Positions 38,758-48,180 of a stretch of 64,000 nucleotides of DNA are shown piece by piece. The notes beneath the pieces were generated by a model. The model did not search any database and had not been told where the DNA came from. It was given only the letters and a program-made list of their open reading frames with translations. Location of the stretch: positions 310,001-374,000 of the forward strand of contig OW569370.1 in the NCBI GenBank assembly GCA_937625935.1, written 5' to 3'. Every line of letters starts with the position of its first letter. Position 1 is the first letter of the stretch. This DNA comes from Tetramitus jugosus (Eukaryota; Heterolobosea; Eutetramitea; Acrasida; Vahlkampfiidae). Both the position numbers and the translations under genes were made by a program.

Positions 38758-40746
38758 TTAGTGATTCCGCCGGTGTTTATTGGGCTGATCATCATTAAAG
38801 GTAACTCTGGGTCGTTTGTTTGTGGTCAAAATGGATCTTGTGGTGGTTGGTGCAACAGCTCTGGGTGGTGGAGCAGGAGCCTGTTGGGAGTGGAGCACAA
38901 ACGTAGAGTAGTCAATTTGTGGCTGCTGCACATTCGGTTCTTCATTCTTCCTATGATCCACAGCTCTTCTTGTTGTATCTGACCGAGGAGGTTGGATTGT
39001 TTTTGCTGGGCCTGCTATTCTCTGGTTAGATGTATCAGACGTAGTGGAGTGAGAGGAAGGCCGGCCTGGAGTATGGCGTCCATTGGGTACAAAGAGATCA
39101 TAAATAAGACGGGTGATCCTGTATGCTGAAATGTTTTGACAGTTAGGTTTGGCTCGTGCCTTCGATTGGACTTCTTCTTTAGAAGTGGAAAAGACATAAT
39201 GAGTTGGGTTGGCATCATAGCCATCAACAAGGATGGCACCTCCGATTGATAACACATGCTTGAGACTTTGATCATTATTAGAATGAGTAATGAACACTCT
39301 CCACTGATGAAACAACTTCTCAATTGTTGTTTGATTGCGCCAATATCGATTGGCATTATCTAGAACCTCGGATAGCTCTTGTGACACTGTGCCCTCCGTA
39401 CGATTCTGAGATATGTACAGAGAGAATGATTGTTCACTGCGCCATCGATTTGCGGTTCTTGATTCAGTAATATACTGCGATGTTACAATTTGCAAATTTG
39501 CTAGTAGTGCAATCAAGACCTTCGAAGTTGGAATCAATTTACCAGGTGGAACCAACAAATGTGTGCAACTAGAGTCATAAGTATCCACTAGCAATCCATC
39601 TAACGATTCAATATCACTCTTTAGTTTTTCTTTTTCTTTGTGCGATCCGGTCATCAAAAACACTTTTGATTTCATACCGGTTGGAAGTGCAGTGCTGGTG
39701 CTACTGCTACTCGAAATTGGAGTCCTGATAGGGCGATCTTGCTCCCAGCTTCGGGGACCAGTATCTCTAGACTCTCTAGACCTCGTATCATCACCTCTTG
39801 CACTTCGGTAGCTAGCTCTATCATCTCTATAATCACGATCTCGGTCATGAATATCTCGTTCTTCAATATTCCGGTAACGATGATCATTATCGTGTATGTT
39901 TGAGCGATGATTGTTCATGTTTCTGTTGTTTTCGTGGTTCGAACGATGAGAGTAAGAGTGTCGGTCATTGGAACTATCAACTGTTGGTGGTTCGAGATGA
40001 TTAGTCTTGTTTGTTGTCAATGGCTCACTCACTACAGCTTCCTTCTTCTTCTGCATTTCTTTCTTCAATTGATCCAATTGCTGTTCATACTCTCGTTTCA
40101 ATTGATCACATTGTTGTTCGTGCTCTCGCTTCAAATGCTCCGATTTTGTTTCTCGTTCTTCTACTTCATTCTTCTGTACTCGTTCCAAATGTTCCAAATA
40201 ATGAACGAAAGACTGTTTGTTTATACTAATCATCGCATCATCAGCATCAGCATTCTCCTGATTCTCAATGTTCGATAGTGCGTTTAGACAATCATTGATC
40301 GTGTTCCAATGGTCATCTATTGCGAATAATGGAGGTGCACAATGAGCATCAACTGTTTTTGTCCCACTCGCATTTGTCACATCACTATCATAACCACTCA
40401 ATTCATCGTTATTATCATCATCTCCATTACTCATTTTCTTTGCGTGTTGTTCCTCTTCTATTTCTTCCTCCTCCTTACTATTGTTCTTGATGTGATCATC
40501 GTCCGAGTCATATACTACACTTGTATTGTCATCATCCTCGTCATGATCATCAATTTGAACAGTACTCTCACTGTTCTGCCGTGGTTCACTATCTTCATTT
40601 TCCTCATCATCATCTGGTATGATTATGGATGTCTCGTTGGGAACAACTTGAGTGAAAATACCCATGCTGTCATAGTAGTCCATTTCATCGTTCAAGTCAA
40701 GCTTATTCGCATCACTGCATCTTGGTAAGGGCCGTGATGATGACAT
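38758..40746 (-). CDS. BRCT-domain protein with coiled coil and RD-rich linker
   Basis: 662 residues from ATG 40746. Residues 1-200 are acidic; ~190-255 form a coiled coil with repeated EQQxDQLK(R/K)E units; ~270-360 are rich in Arg/Asp/His/Asn ([15 protein letters not shown]), like RNA-processing or condensate-forming linkers. Two BRCT-like modules follow: [38 protein letters not shown] (~370-460) and [41 protein letters not shown] (~480-570). BRCT pairs bind phosphopeptides in the DNA-damage response. The basic C-terminus ([20 protein letters not shown]) may be an NLS. The specific orthologue is unclear. Confidence 0.82.
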   Translation of the reverse strand: MSSSRPLPRCSDANKLDLNDEMDYYDSMGIFTQVVPNETSIIIPDDDEENEDSEPRQNSESTVQIDDHDEDDDNTSVVYDSDDDHIKNNSKEEEEIEEEQHAKKMSNGDDDNNDELSGYDSDVTNASGTKTVDAHCAPPLFAIDDHWNTINDCLNALSNIENQENADADDAMISINKQSFVHYLEHLERVQKNEVEERETKSEHLKREHEQQCDQLKREYEQQLDQLKKEMQKKKEAVVSEPLTTNKTNHLEPPTVDSSNDRHSYSHRSNHENNRNMNNHRSNIHDNDHRYRNIEERDIHDRDRDYRDDRASYRSARGDDTRSRESRDTGPRSWEQDRPIRTPISSSSSTSTALPTGMKSKVFLMTGSHKEKEKLKSDIESLDGLLVDTYDSSCTHLLVPPGKLIPTSKVLIALLANLQIVTSQYITESRTANRWRSEQSFSLYISQNRTEGTVSQELSEVLDNANRYWRNQTTIEKLFHQWRVFITHSNNDQSLKHVLSIGGAILVDGYDANPTHYVFSTSKEEVQSKARAKPNCQNISAYRITRLIYDLFVPNGRHTPGRPSSHSTTSDTSNQRIAGPAKTIQPPRSDTTRRAVDHRKNEEPNVQQPQIDYSTFVLHSQQAPAPPPRAVAPTTTRSILTTNKRPRVTFNDDQPNKHRRNH

Positions 40747-40845
40747 GTACACTACTTGGCGACTACAACAAATTGCTAACAACAAAAAATTGTTTTTGTG
40801 ACGATGTTGTTTTTTTTTCTGATTCCTTCAAAACAAAGAAAAAAA
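40747..40845. promoter_or_regulatory. 99-bp divergent intergenic region between BRCT and PIG-V genes
   Basis: Two divergent start codons are only 99 bp apart, so promoters and leaders of both genes must fit here or overlap coding sequence. It contains a perfect inverted repeat ACAAAAA-ATTG-TTTTTGT at 40782-40799. Confidence 0.5.
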
Positions 40846-42489
40846 ATGGCGGCAAACAGCAAGAGCGGAAATAAGATCTTGTTGTTTGATCTTGTGAGAT
40901 TTGCAGTGTTGGTTCGTTTGGGCGTCATTTTGTGGACCATTTTGACTGATTTATTGGTGACCAATTATGATACGTCAACTTTCTCTCCACAAACCAGCAA
41001 CAACAATGAACTTTTTGTTGATGGAAGTAAGCTATTGGTGATTCTTCATCGATTGGTACAGCCGTTCAGTCACTGGGACAGTGTCTACTTTCTAAGAATA
41101 GCCAAAATGGGATTTTACGAATATGAGAACTTTCATGCTTTTTTCCCATTGTATCCCTATTGTATTCGAGGATGTTCAAAGCTCTTGATGACACCATTGT
41201 TGTCATTGTTTTTTACTGTATCGCAAGGGCAACAACAATTGTTGCAAGATACGAGCTTAATGTTGTCTGGCTTTGTCATTTCGAACGTTTGCTTTGTCGT
41301 GTCTGTTATTTTCATGTTTCATTTGTCGCGGCAACTGTTTACGAAACGAGTGGCGTGGAATGCAACAAGAATTTATGCCATTAATCCTGCATCGATCTTC
41401 ATGTCTTCCATCTATACAGAGAGCATGTTTGCAATGCTGTCGTTGATGGGAATGTATTGTATTGTGAGGTTGGAGTCGCTGGAAGAGTTAGGCAATGCGT
41501 CCATGAACAATTACTTGAGAATTGGATTGCATCTGTGTGGTAGTACAGTGGCATTCTGTCTGGCATCCCTCGCTAGAGGAAATGGTATTGTTTGTTGTGG
41601 CTTTTTTGTATATTATTGGTTGTTGTTCATGGTGAAACAATTTGGGAGGTCCTCAACCATATCAAGCAACGAAATGGCCTTGAAGTCATTTGTTTCATTC
41701 TTTGTAAGATGTTCTATTCCATGTTGCTTTGTTATCGGAGCATATTTTGCGTTCCAGCTTTATGGATTTAAGCTCTATTGTCTTCCAGAGTCCAATAATC
41801 ATTTTCAGCAACAACAGAGCACGACTGCCTGGTTGGCTTATGTACAAAAGAATCATCCATGGTGTCTTCAGAACCCATTCCAATTTTACGGCTACATACA
41901 AAAGAAGTATTGGTATGTTAATTCGTTTTGCATTTGAAGTTCTGTTACAAGAGACATTAACACTTTCTACCCACAGGAATGTTGGCTTTCTACAGTATTA
42001 TGAGATGAAACAATTACCAAACTTTATTCTGGCCTCCCCTATAGTATGTACACTTTCATTAATGAACTGCTTTGCAACTAAATTGCTCTAACGATTACAT
42101 TTTGTTTTATTCAGATATTCTTGTCGCTCTTTGGGGTATTCAGATATGCTCGGCATGGCCTGTCCCGCTTCTTCACTTTCAGTCTTGCTCGACCCAAAGT
42201 GGAATCAAGAACATTTGTCGAGAGTGATAGAACTCTCGTCTTTGTTTATTATTGGGCATTCCTGACCTTGTCTGGTCTCTTGTTCATGCATATTCAAGTC
42301 CTCACGCGATTTCTTGCCTCCTGTCCTCCATTGTATTGGTACATGGCTGAATTGTTGGCGCCACCACGTGCAGCCAAGCAAAACCAAGTCTATAGATCAT
42401 CGATATGGCAGCGTGCTATACTAGGGTACATTGTCCTGTTTGTTCTTGTTGGACCGGCACTGTTTGGCAATTTCTATCCATGGACATAA
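40846..42489 (+). CDS. PIGV: GPI mannosyltransferase 2, three exons
   Basis: Exons are 40846-41912, 41977-42043 and 42115-42489 (502 residues); introns are 64 and 71 nt, both GTATGT donors, the second with CTAAC. Splicing yields [33 protein letters not shown], the conserved PIG-V loop. The early luminal motif FSHWDSVYFLRIAKMGF with HAFFPLYP is the family signature with the functional Trp-Asp. About eight membrane helices are visible. The enzyme adds the second mannose to the GPI-anchor precursor in the ER lumen from dolichol-phosphate-mannose. Start 40846 follows a purine-rich leader; an ATG at 40804 in frame is a weaker choice. Confidence 0.92.
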
Positions 42490-42544
42490 GAACTTTCGAA
42501 TTGATAAAGAGTATTGTTTTTTTATAATGGAGAGAGCAGATTTC

Positions 42545-43711
42545 TTAGAAATCAATGACATTCCGTCCTCTCTTCTTTCCAGCAGCGCCCTTCTTGCCCT
42601 TGCCTCCCTTCTTGTCTTGATTGGAAGTGAATCGTGTCTTGTTCTGACCGAGCAAATGAACCTTCTTGTTTGATCTCTGTTGTTGTTCGGCAATTTGTTG
42701 GAAGACTTGAGCGGCATTCGACTTGACAGCTCTCTTCTTTTGAGCATTGGTCTTCAACACTCTGTCCAAGAGCTTCAAGCTCGCTTGCTTCTCATCAGTT
42801 TGTTGAGCGTCATTGCCCAGGGCAGCCTTGCCTGACAACTTGTTCTTTGGCTTGACAGTGCTCTTCCTTGGTTCCTTGGACAACTTCTTGTCAAACTTGC
42901 CCATGGAAGCAGTGGAGACAGAGGCCATGGAATGAACATCCTTCAAATCATGCTTCAAATCAAATCTTGCTCTCTTGGCATCCAATCTTGGAAGAGCAGC
43001 AATGTTCAATTGAGCAGGAATCTTTGTCTTTTCCTGTGATTTACTCATATTCTTCTTTTGATTCTTCACTTGTTGCTTCTTTGACTTGTTCTTTGCTTGT
43101 TGCTTCTCCAAGAATGGATCACTCTCAGTGTAGCCTGCAATTTCAAACTTTGATTTCTTGGTAGGTGCTTCTCCATTGCTCAATCTCGCATTCTTCTTCT
43201 TATTCGCATTGTTAGTGTTGTTATTGTTATTGTTATTGTTACTAGCATTCTTCTTCGTATTGAGTGAGTTTCCTTGATCCTTGACTTCCATGACCCAATC
43301 ATTTTCAATTTCCTTGTTGGCTCTGCCCATTCCGAATCTCGGACGGAACTCATCATTCACCTGATCATAAACAAGCTTCTCCTTATCATGTAATCGCATA
43401 TTCTTTTGTTTAGCAAAGTCTTCCCAGGCAGTTGTCTTCTTCTCTTTTGGAACTGGTTTTTCTCTTGGAATAGGAACGGTGCCAGTCTTTGGTAGAGTGA
43501 TGAACAAGCCGTCTTCTTCACTTGATGTAGGTAGTCCAAAGAGCTTTGACATGAGGAATTGAGTGTTTTGTCGCGAGTGTTCCATGAGATACTTTTCGCC
43601 TTGTTTTTTGTATTGGGCGAGGTCAATAGGATGTGTGTCGAGTGCACTCAAGTTGTACACGTCGAACAAGAGGTCATTTTGTTTGTCTGTTGTTGTTGTT
43701 GTGGTGGTCAT
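42545..43711 (-). CDS. RRS1: ribosome biogenesis regulator RRS1
   Basis: 388 residues from ATG 43711, which sits right after a CAA-rich leader. The RRS1 core is at residues ~10-160: LLFDVYNLSALDTHPID, LPKTGTVPIPREKPVPKEKKTTAWEDFAKQKN, KLVYDQVNDEFRPRFGMGRAN and NDWVMEVKD. The rest is Lys/Asn/Gln-rich and basic, with a Gly-Lys-Lys tail, typical of nucleolar proteins. RRS1 pairs with RPF2 to load the 5S RNP onto pre-60S particles. It shares a 178-bp divergent region with the FIG4-like gene. Confidence 0.92.
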   Translation of the reverse strand: MTTTTTTTDKQNDLLFDVYNLSALDTHPIDLAQYKKQGEKYLMEHSRQNTQFLMSKLFGLPTSSEEDGLFITLPKTGTVPIPREKPVPKEKKTTAWEDFAKQKNMRLHDKEKLVYDQVNDEFRPRFGMGRANKEIENDWVMEVKDQGNSLNTKKNASNNNNNNNNTNNANKKKNARLSNGEAPTKKSKFEIAGYTESDPFLEKQQAKNKSKKQQVKNQKKNMSKSQEKTKIPAQLNIAALPRLDAKRARFDLKHDLKDVHSMASVSTASMGKFDKKLSKEPRKSTVKPKNKLSGKAALGNDAQQTDEKQASLKLLDRVLKTNAQKKRAVKSNAAQVFQQIAEQQQRSNKKVHLLGQNKTRFTSNQDKKGGKGKKGAAGKKRGRNVIDF

Positions 43712-43889
43712 TTTGTTGTTGTTGTTGTTGTTGGTCTGTTGGTGTGTTGTGAATGAGGTTGGGTTTTGGTTGGAGATGCTGTTTTTTGTTGTTGCTGTGA
43801 AAAAATTATCTTTTTGGTGAATTTCAAATGTTTGATTGAACCGGATTATTATCATCGGAGATTTTGAATGGAAAGGAGAAGCAGAGAAA
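43712..43889. promoter_or_regulatory. 178-bp divergent region between RRS1 and FIG4-DEP-DUF547
   Basis: Head-to-head start codons at 43711 (minus) and 43890 (plus). The RRS1 side is a (TTG)n tract, i.e. CAA-rich leader on the sense strand. Confidence 0.45.
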
Positions 43890-46800
43890 ATGAATGAGGA
43901 AAACAATGATGGCCGTGGTTCTTCTTATTCGTTCCAGTTGAAAAGTTTTTCAAGCAAGCTACGGCACTTTACACTCTATGAATCTGATCAACGGTTCTAT
44001 CTCGTTGGTTGCGACGTGACACGAAAACATTATCGAATTCTCAAATTGGACAAACAATTCAAGTATATCAACACCAACAACAGTAGAGGTGGTGGTAGTC
44101 ATCAACCGACACAATTGATTGAGGGTGCATCATCATCATCATTGGCAATGTTGAACATTTCAGAAGACGCAGGCGTGTACACACTGTCTCAAATGAATCA
44201 CTTGTTGAACATGATTCATTTGTCGTCATTGCGCAGTAGTCAAAATCAAAGCAATATCGGCGCGAATAGTAGTAGCAATAGCAGTACAAATAGTAGTAGT
44301 AATAATAGTAGTAATAGTAGTAGTAATAGTAGTAATAATAATGGTGGTGTTGGTGTTGGTGGTAGGGGATTGGTGAAGCGTGTTTCGAATGCGCATGGCC
44401 TACTTGGTTTCATAAAGTTCACTCATGGTTATTATTTGATTCTGGTGACAGAGAAGAAGAAGGTTGGAATGATTGCGAGTCATTCGTTTTATGAGATTGC
44501 AAAGACTGAGTTGATACCATTGTTTGTTACGATTGATGTATCGTCGATTGAGTATACTCGGTTGAATAGCAGTGGTGGTGCTCGAGCATCTTTGTGGATC
44601 AAGAATCAGGCGAGTTCATTCTTTCAGAAGCGGTTGAGTCTTCACAGGGATGACGAACAAAAGTACAAGGAGATTTTTATGGGACTCGATCTGACAAAGG
44701 ACTTTTATTTTAGTTATACGTATGATATGACCAATACGTTGCAACGGAATATGATGATGATGAGCGATGAGGATGATAATAGCAATCATCATCAACAACA
44801 AAAATCCATGTTCGAATGGAATTCGTTTCTCATGAAGCCGTTCAAGGAGCGTATACCGAACAATGCATGGTTATTGCCTATTGTTCACGGTCATTTTGGT
44901 CAATCAACGCTATCTGTATTCGGAAAGATTGTAAATATTGTACTTATAGGTCGCAGATCTCGTTATTTTGCTGGAACTCGATATCTGAAGAGAGGAATCA
45001 GTGATAATGGTTATGTGGCGAATCATGTAGAAACAGAACAAATTGTGTATGATCAGGACTCTCTGTCTTCTAGACAGAGCAAAGGATTATTCAGTTCGTT
45101 TGTACAAACAAGAGGCTCCATTCCTCTATACTGGTCACAAGCAATTGTAACAAAGATGGTGAATCCGAAACCGGAGATTGTTATGGGAAAATTCGATCCA
45201 CTGTATACTGCATCAGCGAAACATTTTGATAATTTATTGGATAGATATGGAACGCCTGTGTGTTGTTTGGATTTGGTGAAAACAAAGGAGAAGAAGCCAA
45301 AAGAACAAGTACTTGGTGATGCATATCGTGTTTGTGTTGACTACTTGAATCAAATATATCCTTTGGACAAAAAGGTCAAGTATACCTCATGGGATTTCCG
45401 AAGAGCAATCAAAGAGAAGCCTGAAAAGGCATTGAATGAACTAACAGCTTTTGCAGAAGAAAACTTTGAGTCAACAGGAATGTTTTGCAGCAGATCCTTG
45501 GTGCATAAGGATGGATATTGCCTGCAGAATGGTGTTTTACGAACAAATTGTATTGATTGTTTAGATAGAACGAATATTGCCCAATTCTTTGTTGGAAAGT
45601 ATGCACTAGGTCAACAATTGTATGCTATGGGAATATTGGACTCTCCTCATTTAGTGTACTATCCCGATATAGTTCGAATCCTTATGGTACTCTATGATCA
45701 AATGGGAGATAAAATAGCATTACAGTATGGAGGTTCGAGGACCGTGAGTGCTGGTATTAATCATAGAGGCTACAGTTGGGATCTGTTGACTTCCTTGACC
45801 AGATACTATAGCAATAATTTTAAGGACACTACCAAGCAGCATGCTATGAATCTATTCCTGGGAAACTTTGTTCCCAATTCACACCAAAACATGCCCTTGT
45901 TATGGTATCTGGATACTGACACATACCTTCACGATAATGATAAATCTGATAGCTCCATAATGGAGGAGTATTTCATACCAGAGAGAGATGATACCGAACA
46001 AATTGAGGACTACTATGAGGAAGTGTATGGTCAACATAAAGTTTCAGATTTAGAAGGATATGTGGAGTACAATGATATGACCACAGAATCACCCAGAAGA
46101 AACTCAAAGAAGCTAACTGCTGATTCTCCTCGCCAATCTCTGGAGAACAATAATACTGTAACAGAAAGTGATACTCAGAAAAAAGAAACTGATATCGATG
46201 TCGAGGATACTTTTGATTATGTTGCTGATTCTACAAGTCAAGCTGAACTTCTCACACATTTTGAGGGCAAAATGAACGAACCGTCCATTATTCATTCCGA
46301 GTTGACTCATAACGACTCATTCGTGAAAGACCTGAGCAAAAATATGCTTCGCTATCAAAAGGAGAATGAAGCAGTCATACAAGTTATGAGTCATGAACAA
46401 CAGGACATTGATTTGCTCAAAATGTACGTCAACGAGTACTCGGGTGACAAAATTTCAAGTGTGACAAAAACAACAAGAAGAACGATCAATAACAAGAAGA
46501 GGACTATCCTCGCGCCAACAGAAACCGCACTTGTGTCCCAAAAAGCTCTACAGAGCAAGAGTGCGTACGAATCATACATGAATCGCTTTTCTCCAAAGAA
46601 AGGAAATCTCACTCGATCAGAATTGCTCTCAAAAGATTATGCACTCTATCAACAGTATTTGAATGTTCGAACTTCAGATAATATGCAAGAGCAAAAGAAG
46701 GAGCAATACCAGAATTTAATCAAGACTGGAGACGCTGATGCGATTTTCCTTGAGACAGCAAGAGTGAACAGCTACCCACATCCTCACTTTACAAAACTGC

Positions 46801-48179
46801 AACCATTTTTCACAAATCTAGACTCAAATCAACAATTATCAACGAGAATAGCTCAGATTATCTATAAGATGAGAAATGAGATCACTATTGTAGATAGAGT
46901 TAGGCATCCAAGGCCTGCAAAAAAGAAATTCTCTCAGATTGGCCTACTTGAGTTGCTCAAGGGACGTTTGTATCGTCACTGCTTCTTGGGATGTCATGCC
47001 ATCGATTGGGTGATTGAGAATAGTGGTCATGGTGATTACATACAGAAGCGAGTGGAGACAAGGGAGGAAGCAAGGAGTTTCTTGCAAATATTACTGGAAG
47101 CGTACGTGTTCCATCATGTAGCATTTGCTAGATCATTCTTGGATGGTCATTATCTGTACAAGTTTGCATCTGATGACCCTGTCAGTGTTTTGAATATGCA
47201 TCAGCTACATCAAGCAGAAGCCAGACCTGCACTTGTTGTTTCGCTTGATGCTTTAGCCAAGGTTACAGAAATTTACCAAGAAATGTTTCTCGTGGATCAA
47301 AGATCCTTGAGCATCAAGGGAAAACAGTTCTTTGAAAAGCTATCTGAAGCATCGCGGAGCGTAATTTATTCGGCACGATTCAAACGCTTCCTAGATGTTT
47401 TATGTGAATTACAAAGAGTCGATTTGCATCTGCCTCGTCGAGAACGATTATGTTTCTTTTTAAATATTTACAACGCACTGCTATTGCACGGATTGCTCAT
47501 TTCAAGCTTAGCACCAGATTGTAAGCTTCATGGTATGGCCACTCACTCATTCTATCGAAGGATATGCTATCAGATTGGAGGTTTTAAATTTTCGCTGAGT
47601 GACATCAGAGATGGAGTCCTAAGAAACAATAAGAGCTACCCTAACACGTACATCCCCGTATTCACCTCCATGGATGGAATTGATCCTCGCCTAAGATTCT
47701 GTATCTCTCCTGAAGAAGTTCGAATTTTGTTTTTGTTGGACAAGGTGGATCATTTGTGGAATACTGAGGGATACGTAACCATTCCCAGAGTTGGAAACGA
47801 ACAATTAGATAGCCACAATATTTATCATACCGATTCAAACGAACAATATGAAAATGTATTCTCGCACGTCGAGCCTCGTACATTAGAAGCGGTCCTACAA
47901 AGAGAAGCCGAGGACTTTTGCATGAACAATATTTTTATAGACCCAAACACTTGCCAGATTAATTTGCCCTCATTGTTCGGTATATATTGTGATGACTTTG
48001 GTGGCTCTGACAAGGCTGTAATTCAAACATGCTATCATTTGACACCACCTTCATCTCTCCTGCGCTCCCAGCTATCTGAAATGTTTGAAGTGGAAAACAT
48101 AAGCATAAGCAAATCGAGCCTTTTCGACTCGAGTCTTACTTCCCCCCAGAAAGTTCTCCCAAATATTGGTTATAATTAA
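43890..48179 (+). CDS. FIG4-type SAC phosphoinositide phosphatase fused to DEP and DUF547 domains
   Basis: 1429 residues from ATG 43890 in a single exon. The SAC domain (residues ~15-660) follows FIG4 closely: LYESDQRFYLVGCD, VYTLSQMNHLL, GLLGFIKFTHGYYLILVTEKKK, FAGTRYLKRGI, IPLYWSQAI, and the catalytic CX5R loop RTNCIDCLDRTN with C554 and R560. FIG4 removes the 5-phosphate of PI(3,5)P2 at endolysosomes. After a low-complexity linker comes a DEP domain (~990-1110: HCFLGCHAIDWVIENSG), then DUF547 (~1170-1390: RLCFFLNIYNALLLHGLL, YQIGGFKFSLSDIRDGVLR, DPRLRFCIS). DEP-DUF547 pairs are known in plants and protists, but I know of no SAC fusion. A Ser/Asn insert lies at ~125-155. The stop is 1 bp from the convergent CFAP57 stop. 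Confidence 0.9.
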   Translation: MNEENNDGRGSSYSFQLKSFSSKLRHFTLYESDQRFYLVGCDVTRKHYRILKLDKQFKYINTNNSRGGGSHQPTQLIEGASSSSLAMLNISEDAGVYTLSQMNHLLNMIHLSSLRSSQNQSNIGANSSSNSSTNSSSNNSSNSSSNSSNNNGGVGVGGRGLVKRVSNAHGLLGFIKFTHGYYLILVTEKKKVGMIASHSFYEIAKTELIPLFVTIDVSSIEYTRLNSSGGARASLWIKNQASSFFQKRLSLHRDDEQKYKEIFMGLDLTKDFYFSYTYDMTNTLQRNMMMMSDEDDNSNHHQQQKSMFEWNSFLMKPFKERIPNNAWLLPIVHGHFGQSTLSVFGKIVNIVLIGRRSRYFAGTRYLKRGISDNGYVANHVETEQIVYDQDSLSSRQSKGLFSSFVQTRGSIPLYWSQAIVTKMVNPKPEIVMGKFDPLYTASAKHFDNLLDRYGTPVCCLDLVKTKEKKPKEQVLGDAYRVCVDYLNQIYPLDKKVKYTSWDFRRAIKEKPEKALNELTAFAEENFESTGMFCSRSLVHKDGYCLQNGVLRTNCIDCLDRTNIAQFFVGKYALGQQLYAMGILDSPHLVYYPDIVRILMVLYDQMGDKIALQYGGSRTVSAGINHRGYSWDLLTSLTRYYSNNFKDTTKQHAMNLFLGNFVPNSHQNMPLLWYLDTDTYLHDNDKSDSSIMEEYFIPERDDTEQIEDYYEEVYGQHKVSDLEGYVEYNDMTTESPRRNSKKLTADSPRQSLENNNTVTESDTQKKETDIDVEDTFDYVADSTSQAELLTHFEGKMNEPSIIHSELTHNDSFVKDLSKNMLRYQKENEAVIQVMSHEQQDIDLLKMYVNEYSGDKISSVTKTTRRTINNKKRTILAPTETALVSQKALQSKSAYESYMNRFSPKKGNLTRSELLSKDYALYQQYLNVRTSDNMQEQKKEQYQNLIKTGDADAIFLETARVNSYPHPHFTKLQPFFTNLDSNQQLSTRIAQIIYKMRNEITIVDRVRHPRPAKKKFSQIGLLELLKGRLYRHCFLGCHAIDWVIENSGHGDYIQKRVETREEARSFLQILLEAYVFHHVAFARSFLDGHYLYKFASDDPVSVLNMHQLHQAEARPALVVSLDALAKVTEIYQEMFLVDQRSLSIKGKQFFEKLSEASRSVIYSARFKRFLDVLCELQRVDLHLPRRERLCFFLNIYNALLLHGLLISSLAPDCKLHGMATHSFYRRICYQIGGFKFSLSDIRDGVLRNNKSYPNTYIPVFTSMDGIDPRLRFCISPEEVRILFLLDKVDHLWNTEGYVTIPRVGNEQLDSHNIYHTDSNEQYENVFSHVEPRTLEAVLQREAEDFCMNNIFIDPNTCQINLPSLFGIYCDDFGGSDKAVIQTCYHLTPPSSLLRSQLSEMFEVENISISKSSLFDSSLTSPQKVLPNIGYN
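44265..44345 (+). repeat. AGT/AAT microsatellite encoding Ser/Asn tract
   Basis: An in-frame (AGT/AAT)n run sits in the SAC domain of the FIG4-like gene, in a surface-loop position between two conserved blocks. Confidence 0.8.
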
Positions 48180-48180
48180 T

